Below are positions 1-4,621 of a DNA stretch of 8,052 nucleotides, one piece after another (the stretch's first letter is position 1; each line of letters begins with the position of its first letter). Below the pieces are notes generated by a model. The model saw only the letters and a program-made list of their open reading frames with translations, was not told the DNA's origin and searched no databases. The position numbers and the translations under genes are program-made. Source of the stretch: Rhodoferax sp. (lineage in GTDB: Bacteria; Pseudomonadota; Gammaproteobacteria; Burkholderiales; Burkholderiaceae_C); assembly GCA_030683195.1 (NCBI GenBank), contig JAUXQA010000164.1:1-8052 (forward strand). Direction: 5' to 3'.

Positions 1-1650
1 GCCAACTCCTCGTTTGTGCACCAGTTGGCCGACGAGTCCGTGGGCATGGAGGAGCTGCTGATTTCGCCCCTGCGCCTGGAGCCCGAGACCTCGCTGCCCC
101 TGCCACTGGATCTGTTCGGCGCGGCCCGCCACAACAGCGCCGGGCTGGACCTGACCGTGCCCTTGATGCGCGCCCCCCTGCTGCAAGCCTACGCACAAGC
201 GCAAGTGCCCGTGGTACCCGTATTTGATGCCAAATTGGCCTCTAGCCGGCTTGATATAAGCGCTAGCAGCTATAAAACCTGGAGCAAGGTGGACGTAACT
301 CAGCGCGCCGCCATCCTGCGCCGCGCAGCAGACGCTTTGCAAGCCCAGCTGCCGCGCTTCTGCGCGCTGCTGGTCAAAGAGGCCTTCAAGACCTGGGGTG
401 ACGCGGTGAGCGAGGTGCGTGAGGCGGTGGACTTCTTGCGCTACTACGCGGGGGAGGCCGAGCGCATCATGGCGCCGATCGCCATGCCTGGTCCGACGGG
501 CGAGTCGAATGAGTTGCGACTGATCGCCCGTGGCCCCTGGGTCTGCATCAGCCCCTGGAACTTTCCGCTGGCCATCTTCATGGGCCAGGTGGCGGCAGCC
601 TTGGCCACCGGCAACACCGTGCTGGCCAAACCCGCCGAGCAAACCCCGGGCGTCGCGCTGGAAGCCGTGATGTTGCTGCATGCGGCCGGCGTACCCGAGG
701 GCGCGCTGCAACTGATACACGGCCCCGGCGACACTGTGGGTGCCGCACTGGTGGCCGCACCCGGCGTGGCCGGTGTGGTGTTCACCGGCTCCACGGCGGT
801 GGCCAAAATCATCAACCGCGCGCTGGCCGCCAAAGACGGCGCCATCGTGCCGCTCATTGCGGAGACTGGTGGCATCAACGCCATGCTGGTCGACAGTACC
901 GCGCTGCCCGAACAGGTGAGTGACGCCGTGGTGCAAAGCGCCTTCAGGAGCGCCGGCCAGCGTTGCTCGGCGCTTCGCCTGCTGTGCGTGCATGAGGCCA
1001 TTGCCGACCCTGTGATTGAGATGATTCAGGGCGCGGCCCTTGAACTGGTCACAGGCGACCCCGCGGACCTGGCCACCGATGTGGGCCCGGTGATTGATGC
1101 CGAGGCCTTTGAAAGCATTCAAAATCAACTCAAAAGGCTCAATTTAGAGTCAAAACCGCTTCTAGCCAGCGTATCGATTGCCTCAAGCGCTACTAATTCA
1201 GGACTAATCGATTCAGCTGCTTCTGGTTCCGTGACGTCAACTCTGGCGAATTTGATCCAGCCCCAGGCGTTTGAAGTGGGTGCCATTGCCGACCTGAAGC
1301 AGGAAATCTTTGGCCCCGTGTTGCACATCGTGCGCTGGCGCGGTGACCCCCAGGACGTGATCGACCAGATCAACGCCCTGGGCTACGGCCTGACCATCGG
1401 CATCCAGACCCGCATTGATAGCCGCGCCCAGGCGCTGGCGCGCGCCGCCCATGTGGGCAATGTCTACATCAACCGCAACCAGATTGGCGCGGTGGTGGGC
1501 GTGCAGCCGTTTGGCGGTGAGGGCCTGAGCGGCACCGGCCCCAAGGCGGGTGGTCCGCACTATTTGTACCGCTTTTGCGCGGAGCAGACGATTACGGTGA
1601 ACACCACCGCAGCGGGGGGCAATGCCGCGCTGTTGGCGGGTGGGCATTAA
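1..1650 (+). CDS. putA: PutA, bifunctional proline dehydrogenase / L-glutamate gamma-semialdehyde dehydrogenase (C-terminal part, 5' end outside window)
   Basis: PutA oxidises proline to P5C with FAD and then glutamate semialdehyde to glutamate with NAD, at the inner membrane in the family. The frame is open from base 1 (ANSSFVHQLADESVG, typical of the end of the proline dehydrogenase region), so the GTG at 16 is internal. Numbering the first codon 1, the aldehyde dehydrogenase domain shows PWNF at 185-188, Lys210 in LAKPAEQTP, FTGST at 261-265, Glu288 in AETGG, catalytic Cys322 in AGQRCSA, EIFGP at 435-439, and a usual PutA ending (NTTAAGGNAALLAGG). All key catalytic residues are present. 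Two stretches look unlike the family and are AT-richer: codons about 76-93 (repeat-derived) and about 368-410. The N-terminus is missing, so a ribbon-helix-helix repressor domain (trifunctional PutA) cannot be judged. No terminator follows the stop codon. Confidence 0.95.
   Translation, partial: ANSSFVHQLADESVGMEELLISPLRLEPETSLPLPLDLFGAARHNSAGLDLTVPLMRAPLLQAYAQAQVPVVPVFDAKLASSRLDISASSYKTWSKVDVTQRAAILRRAADALQAQLPRFCALLVKEAFKTWGDAVSEVREAVDFLRYYAGEAERIMAPIAMPGPTGESNELRLIARGPWVCISPWNFPLAIFMGQVAAALATGNTVLAKPAEQTPGVALEAVMLLHAAGVPEGALQLIHGPGDTVGAALVAAPGVAGVVFTGSTAVAKIINRALAAKDGAIVPLIAETGGINAMLVDSTALPEQVSDAVVQSAFRSAGQRCSALRLLCVHEAIADPVIEMIQGAALELVTGDPADLATDVGPVIDAEAFESIQNQLKRLNLESKPLLASVSIASSATNSGLIDSAASGSVTSTLANLIQPQAFEVGAIADLKQEIFGPVLHIVRWRGDPQDVIDQINALGYGLTIGIQTRIDSRAQALARAAHVGNVYINRNQIGAVVGVQPFGGEGLSGTGPKAGGPHYLYRFCAEQTITVNTTAAGGNAALLAGGH
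229..276 (+). repeat. Dispersed Comamonadaceae-type short repeat inside putA
   Basis: The block begins aaattggcctctagccggc (232-250) and ends agcgctagcagctat (259-273). It is AT-richer than its surroundings and contains near-inverted arms (ctagccg / cgctag). The first part matches 3660-3678 at 18 of 19 bases. I recall similar units scattered between genes of Rhodoferax, Polaromonas and Acidovorax. Here the unit lies in frame inside the putA coding sequence, encoding roughly AKLASSRLDISASSYK between the proline dehydrogenase region and the aldehyde dehydrogenase domain. Match to the wider family is from memory; the internal match is seen directly. Confidence 0.65.
1105..1221 (+). other. AT-rich, low-complexity linker within the aldehyde dehydrogenase domain of putA
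   Basis: Codons about 369-407 encode a Ser/Ala/Leu-rich stretch where the family normally has a conserved loop leading to the cofactor-binding EIFGP segment. Base composition drops in G+C compared with the gene on either side. The sequence agcgctactaattcag (1186-1201) resembles, in the opposite orientation, the tail of the repeat at 3703-3713 (attcagtagcg). Homology to the putA 3' copy starts immediately after this linker, at base 1222. A repeat-derived in-frame insertion is the likeliest explanation, with moderate confidence. Confidence 0.45.
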
Positions 1651-1792
1651 GGTAAACAATCCGCCGCATCCAACTTGTCCAGCATGGCCAGTGCCCTGTC
1701 GGCATCCCCCGTAGCCGCCATGGCAGGCAATGGTTCTCGGTATCCCACGCGGCCAGCATGTGCGCGCTGAGCTGCTTCACCAGCTTGTTCAT
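1647..1792 (-). pseudogene. Small broken reading frame converging on putA, function unknown
   Basis: On the minus strand an ATG at 1792 opens MNKLVKQLSAHMLAAW..., then reading stays protein-like only if the frame shifts near 1725-1735, continuing AMAATGDADRALAMLDKL and DAADCLP to a TAA at 1649-1647. The stop codon overlaps the putA stop codon tail to tail. The total length (146 nt) is not a multiple of three, as a single frameshift would give. No strong ribosome binding site is visible ahead of the ATG. I do not recognise the family; it may be the 3' end of a decayed gene. The two-frame reading is my interpretation. Confidence 0.35.
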
Positions 1793-1805
1793 TGACAGAC
1801 GCCGG

Positions 1806-1982
1806 CTATGCGGCAGCTTTTTTAACGCAGCGCCGGCCATCATCTTTCACCCAGCCATCGGCATTGATGCGAATACCGTGTTCCAAGTGCAGGCCACCTT
1901 GCGCCGTCGCATCCTGCGCGCCTTCGTGGGCCGCGGCGTGCTCTAGAGTTTCGAGGCCAAAGAGATGCCGGACTACCAGCAC
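1806..1982 (-). pseudogene. Possible small gene or gene remnant, function unknown
   Basis: A minus-strand frame is open from 1988 to a TAG at 1808-1806 and could start at GTG 1982 (58 codons). Its second half reads like real protein (LHLEHGIRINADGWVKDDGR followed by RCVKKAAA) with codon use similar to neighbouring genes. It ends 13 nt before the ATG of the frame at 1792-1647, so the two may once have been co-transcribed or be one decayed gene. Its upstream boundary coincides with the start of the tRNA-synthetase-like scrap on the other strand, which suggests truncation at a rearrangement junction. I cannot assign a function. Confidence 0.35.
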
Positions 1983-1984
1983 AG

Positions 1985-2050
1985 CGCATCACCCAGGCTT
2001 TTGTGCGCTGGATGGCGCCACTCCTGAGCTTCGCCGCCGAGGAGGCCTGG
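1985..2050 (+). pseudogene. Isoleucyl-tRNA synthetase C-terminal scrap (ileS-like)
   Basis: A 22-codon plus-strand stretch contains VRWMAPLLSFAAEEAW, close to the conserved segment of isoleucyl-tRNA synthetase that I recall from E. coli as VRWMAPILSFTADEIW, in the anticodon-binding region. Reading resemblance stops on both sides: upstream the frame is not synthetase-like and downstream it continues into unrecognised sequence to about 2150. It therefore looks like a short fragment of a displaced ileS copy, not a gene. Family assignment rests on this one motif. Confidence 0.5.
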
Positions 2051-2173
2051 GGACACTGGTTGGCCAGAGTGAATGCGCACATGCCGGTCAGCGGCTGGAA
2101 CTGGCTCAAGCCGGTGTTTGCCGGCAGCTACTTTCCCGCCTCAGGCCCTGCAGCGCGCGGCTCACCCCGCCGA

Positions 2174-2815
2174 TCAGGCTTTCGCCAAGGCCGCCTTGCG
2201 GTCTTCGTTGACTTTCTGGGCGCTGGGCCGTTCGCCGATAAGTTTCAGATATGACTTGTAGTCCACCCCGGCCGTCATCAGCAGGTCTTCGCCCAGCACC
2301 AGCTTGGTGGCCGAGCCGACCAGCGGCAAGCTCACATAGGCAGCGCAATCGGCCTGGGTGAAGCTGTCGCCAGCCGCAAAAGGTGCAAACCTGGCCAGGC
2401 GCTTGAAACCGACGATGTTTTTTTCCAGCGCTGCGCGCACACGCTCCTTGGTGCTGTCGCTGACAGTGCCACCAAAAAACGCCTGCAGATAAAGGTCCCG
2501 AGCGACCAGCTCAAGATGCAGGTCAATGAAAGTGATCAGCTCCCGCACCTTGGCCGCCGCATAGGGGTCAGCAGGCAGCAGTGCAGGCGTGGGAAAGGCG
2601 GCCTCAATGTATTCCAGCATGGCCTGGCTTTCGCACAGCCCGCCCTGCGCGGTGCGCAGAAAGGGGATCTTGGCCAGCGGCGAATCGGCCAGCACCGCCT
2701 CATCGGTGCTCTTGGTCATCACACGCTCTTCCGTGAACGGCACGTTCTTTTCAAGCAGTGCGAGCTTGACCTTGTTGTAGTAGTTCGAAACCGGGAAGCC
2801 GCAAAGGGTCAGCAT
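2174..2815 (-). CDS. Glutathione S-transferase family protein
   Basis: A cytosolic enzyme of 213 residues, the normal length for the superfamily, which conjugates glutathione to electrophiles or reduces substrates with it. The N-terminal thioredoxin-like domain (about 1-78) has GFPVSNYYNKVKLALLE, with Ser10 or a neighbouring Tyr as candidate activating residue, the cis-proline at 51 (KIPFL) and the glutathione-binding Glu62-Ser63 pair (CESQAM). The C-terminal helical domain (about 86-205) includes the folding motif region around SFTQADCAAYV. The ATG at 2815 has AGGAG about nine bases upstream (complement of 2824-2828), which supports this start. It appears intact although both sides are gene fragments. 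The physiological substrate cannot be told from sequence. Confidence 0.88.
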   Translation of the reverse strand: MLTLCGFPVSNYYNKVKLALLEKNVPFTEERVMTKSTDEAVLADSPLAKIPFLRTAQGGLCESQAMLEYIEAAFPTPALLPADPYAAAKVRELITFIDLHLELVARDLYLQAFFGGTVSDSTKERVRAALEKNIVGFKRLARFAPFAAGDSFTQADCAAYVSLPLVGSATKLVLGEDLLMTAGVDYKSYLKLIGERPSAQKVNEDRKAALAKA

Positions 2816-2995
2816 GAGGATGTCTCCTGAGTGATTGGGAATGGTATGCCACAGCTTAGTTTAGGGCGCCCGGCCTGATTGTGGCTGCCACCGGCGTGAC
2901 ATCTACTGGCCAAGCCTTCAGCGCAATGATGGGGCGCATAGTTGGACCGCCAGGGCCATTCCACGCTTCTATCCCAAGCTCACGCCGTTCCGCCC
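2816..2995. other. Upstream region of the GST gene with a possible minus-strand gene remnant
   Basis: Immediately upstream of the GST start lie its ribosome binding site and about 40 bases without a clear promoter. From about 3002 down to a stop at 2856 the minus strand reads LARAERRELGIEAWNGPG followed by GPTMRPIIALKAW, which could be the tail of a lost gene once upstream of the GST gene. The plus strand is also open here, so this is uncertain. No function is assigned. Confidence 0.25.
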
Positions 2996-3101
2996 GCGCC
3001 AGCGTATTGAAACCTGAGGCAGGCCTGTGGGCCGCCATCATCAGCGGCTTTCTGATGTCGGCGCTGGGGGGCTCGTTGGTGCAGATCGGCGGACCGGCAG
3101 A
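2996..3101 (+). pseudogene. SulP-family anion permease scrap
   Basis: The plus strand encodes KPEAGLWAAIISGFLMSALG followed by GSLVQIGGPA, nearly the conserved N-terminal membrane segment of SulP sulfate/bicarbonate transporters (family pattern: KPE-GL-AII-GFL-SALGGSRVQIGGP-G). The resemblance begins near 2996 and stops at GGPA, exactly where homology to the putA 3' end begins at 3102. Only about 35 codons remain, in frame but with neither the rest of the transporter nor a STAS domain, so it is a fragment. The family call is confident because of the dense match; the source gene is not in the window. Confidence 0.7.
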
Positions 3102-3530
3102 TCAGGTTCCGTGAATCCAGCGCTGGCCCACCTGATCCCGCCCCAAGCCTTTGAAGTGAACGCGATTGCTGATCTCAAGCAGGAGATTTTTGGCCCTGTG
3201 CTGCACATCGTGCGTTGGCGCGGTGACCCGCAGGCCGTGATCGACCAGATCAACGCCTTGGGTTACGGCCTGACCATCGGCATCCAGACCCGCATTGACA
3301 GCCGCGCCCAGTCGCTGGCGCGCGCAGCGCACGTGGGCAACGTCTACATCAACCGCAATCAGATTGGCGCGGTGGTGGGCGTGCAGCCGTTTGGCGGCGA
3401 GGGCCTGAGCTGCACCGGCCCCAAAGCGGGTGGGCCGCACTACCTGTACCGCTTTTGTGCAGAGCAAACCATCACCGTGAATACCACGGCGGCGGGGGGC
3501 AATGCGGCGTTGTTGGCGGGTGGGCACTAA
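3102..3530 (+). pseudogene. Duplicate of the putA 3' end (truncated second copy)
   Basis: This stretch aligns without gaps to 1222-1650 and ends at the same stop codon; by hand I count about 54 differences in 429 nt. From the PQAFEV motif onward (129 codons) only four residues differ (Gly to Asn, Asp to Ala, Ala to Ser, and Gly to Cys in GLSGTGPK) against about 36 silent codon changes. It lacks the catalytic Glu and Cys regions, so it cannot be an active dehydrogenase. Its frame runs upstream into the SulP scrap without an own start or ribosome binding site. The strongly silent pattern indicates a long history inside a working gene before truncation. The likely origin is the tail of a displaced or second putA. 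Confidence 0.9.
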
Positions 3531-3596
3531 GCAGGAGTGTCTGCGCCATCCAGTCTGACCGGATCGGGCGGGCGTTCACCGGGCCATGATGAAAGC

Positions 3597-3633
3597 AAAG
3601 AAAGCCGCCAGGCAGTGCCTGGCGGCTTTCTTT
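3597..3633. terminator. Perfect palindromic, probably bidirectional terminator
   Basis: AAAGAAAGCCGCCAGGCA (3597-3614) is the exact reverse complement of 3616-3633, with one base between, giving a GC-rich stem with a minimal loop and A/T flanks. Read on plus, the stem ends in tttcttt; on minus it ends in tttctttgctttc. It sits between the putA 3' copy (plus) and the DUF4148 gene (minus), so it can stop transcription from both sides. It was probably the original putA terminator. Confidence 0.85.
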
Positions 3634-3659
3634 CGGTAGTCAAGGGCAATTTCGCAAAG

Positions 3660-3713
3660 AAATTGGCCTCCAGCCGGCGAATCAAGAGCTATGAAGCTAC
3701 CTATTCAGTAGCG
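3660..3713 (+). repeat. Second copy of the dispersed short repeat
   Basis: The left part (3660-3678) matches the repeat within putA at 232-250 in 18 of 19 bases. The right part, gagctatgaagctacctattcagtagcg, is a different AT-rich block with short internal near-repeats (agctatgaagctac). It lies in the non-coding gap between the terminator and the DUF4148 stop codon. I infer membership of the same Comamonadaceae repeat class. Confidence 0.6.
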
Positions 3714-3745
3714 TAAATGGCATCGCTGGCTTCTTGATTCGGTGC

Positions 3746-4156
3746 TCAGGACTTGTGGGCGTAACGACCCGGAAACACTTCATTGAGTTTCATGCCGGTC
3801 TCGCCATTGGCCACGATATCGCCGGTGCGCAGTGCTTCACGCAAGTCAGCGCGGACTTCCTCGCGGCTCATGGTTTGTTCAGCCACTTGGGTGGGGTACT
3901 GGCCTGGGTGCATTTCGTTGGCCGGGATGCCCGCCTCGGCGTTGGCCACCACCTCACCCGTGCGGCGCGCTTCACGCAAGTCCGCCTGAACTGCTTCGCG
4001 GCTCAGTTGGTTGGTGGTTTTGGCCGCAAAGCTGCTGGGGTGCGCTTGCTGGAGCTGAGCCATGGCGTCAACCGGAGCGGCATTCTGGGCCATGACATTA
4101 CCGGTGGCCAAAGCAGCCAAAGCCAAAGTGAGGGTAGAGAGAGTCTTGCGGTTCAT
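3746..4156 (-). CDS. Small secreted protein with two DUF4148 repeats
   Basis: The frame encodes 136 residues from ATG 4156, preceded by AAGGA about seven bases upstream. A longer in-frame start at 4297 is unlikely because the extra 47 residues are not protein-like and span the promoter-like DNA. Residues 1-23 form a signal peptide (MNRKTLSTLTLALAALATG, likely cut after VMA). Two repeats follow, about 51-88 and 96-132, each with the DUF4148 pattern SREAVQADLREARRTGEVVA ... NE-PG-Y. The function of DUF4148 proteins is not established; they are numerous in Burkholderiales and presumed periplasmic. Transcription would end at the palindromic terminator downstream. The gene stands alone. Confidence 0.85.
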   Translation of the reverse strand: MNRKTLSTLTLALAALATGNVMAQNAAPVDAMAQLQQAHPSSFAAKTTNQLSREAVQADLREARRTGEVVANAEAGIPANEMHPGQYPTQVAEQTMSREEVRADLREALRTGDIVANGETGMKLNEVFPGRYAHKS

Positions 4157-4263
4157 GGTGTCGTCCTTACAGGTTAAAAGTGGTTCGGTCGGCGGGAACT
4201 CATTTCCTGCCAGACCTGATTCGAAGAGGCTGTTAGTTGCATTCGTTTCGTCGATGTATGAAC

Positions 4264-4293
4264 TATATAATTTCTTTAATGGTTGATAAACAA
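4264..4293 (-). promoter_or_regulatory. Candidate promoter of the DUF4148 gene
   Basis: On the minus strand, TTGTTT (4293-4288) and TATATA (4269-4264) are 18 bases apart, within the most AT-rich stretch of the window. This would give a leader of about 100 bases. The plus strand also shows a perfect TATAAT (4266-4271) but no well-spaced -35 element. Prediction by eye only. Confidence 0.4.
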
Positions 4294-4297
4294 CCAT
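4279..4297. promoter_or_regulatory. Inverted repeat overlapping the candidate promoter
   Basis: ATGGTTG, loop ATAAA, CAACCAT forms a perfect 7-bp inverted repeat that covers the candidate -35 element of the DUF4148 promoter. This is the geometry of a small operator for a dimeric regulator, though it could also be a chance hairpin in AT-rich DNA. No regulator gene is adjacent. Confidence 0.35.
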
Positions 4298-4372
4298 AAA
4301 TGAATTACTGAGTTGTTAATTTAGAAACAATCTAGCTGCACTGAGAGGCAAATAGGAACTCAGGAAGCGTTG

Positions 4373-4618
4373 ATGAAACCCAATCGCTTGCTCGCCACTA
4401 GTGGCATTGCCTCAGTCGGGGTGAAGATCGAAGGCGGTGGAGCCAATGCTGCATGGGCTGCCCTGAAAACCCAAGCCCCTGTGGTTGAGCGCTTTGGCTT
4501 GCAAGGTTTTGGCGGACGCACCGCCGCCAATGAAAATGTGTTGCTCAACACCATCAAGGCGCGCCTGTACTTGGCAGCGCGTGTGGCGATGCGCGTTGCG
4601 CAAGGCAAGGGGCTTTAA
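4373..4618 (+). CDS. Hypothetical 81-residue protein or gene remnant
   Basis: An ATG at 4373 follows AGGAAG with a five-base spacer, a good ribosome binding site, and the frame runs 81 codons to a TAA three bases before the end of the convergent phosphodiesterase gene. The protein is Ala/Gly/Leu-rich and basic, with no signal peptide or clear membrane helix; a Gly-rich part (FGLQGFGGRTAANEN) precedes a helix-prone tail ending in RVAMRVAQGKGL. I do not recognise a family. Because the opposite strand is also open over most of this length, the frame could be fortuitous or a fragment, but the ribosome binding site and codon use favour a real gene. Confidence 0.45.
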   Translation: MKPNRLLATSGIASVGVKIEGGGANAAWAALKTQAPVVERFGLQGFGGRTAANENVLLNTIKARLYLAARVAMRVAQGKGL

Positions 4619-4621
4619 GCC

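Larger units (their letters stand above)
1651..2173. other. Region of gene debris between putA and the GST gene
   Basis: No intact gene can be supported over these 523 bases. It holds the two broken minus-strand frames and the synthetase-like scrap listed separately. From about 2051 to 2173 the plus frame continues with HMPVSGWNWLKPVFAGSYFP, which looks protein-like but is not recognised. No terminator hairpin with a T-run is visible after either putA or the GST gene. Confidence 0.5.
4157..4372. other. Intergenic region between the DUF4148 gene and the small plus-strand frame
   Basis: This gap separates two divergently read frames. The half near 4240-4345 is strongly AT-rich and carries the candidate promoter and inverted repeat; a second weak inverted repeat (ttgtt ... 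aacaa, about 4313-4330) lies beside them. No coding sequence is supported here. Confidence 0.5.

Noticed and set aside
16..18. GTG at 16 as the start of the putA-like gene
   Set aside because: The frame is open to base 1 and already encodes PutA sequence before this codon; the true start is outside the window.
444..1001. 185-codon open frame antisense to putA
   Set aside because: It is the opposite strand of the well-supported aldehyde dehydrogenase domain; its Ala/Ser/Pro-rich composition is a product of high-G+C codon use.
1651..3101. Insertion sequence or transposon carrying the GST gene
   Set aside because: No transposase, terminal inverted repeats or target-site duplication could be found by eye at the ends of this segment.
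3102..3527. 141-codon antisense frame over the putA copy
   Set aside because: A matching antisense frame exists at 1237-1659 over the intact gene; both simply mirror the putA coding pattern.
3027..3530. The putA copy as an expressed 167-residue protein
   Set aside because: The frame extends upstream only through the SulP scrap in the wrong frame; no ribosome binding site is seen and the catalytic residues are absent.
4157..4297. Longer start for the DUF4148 protein at 4297
   Set aside because: The added residues are not protein-like, cross the AT-rich promoter region, and would bury the clear signal peptide that begins at 4156.
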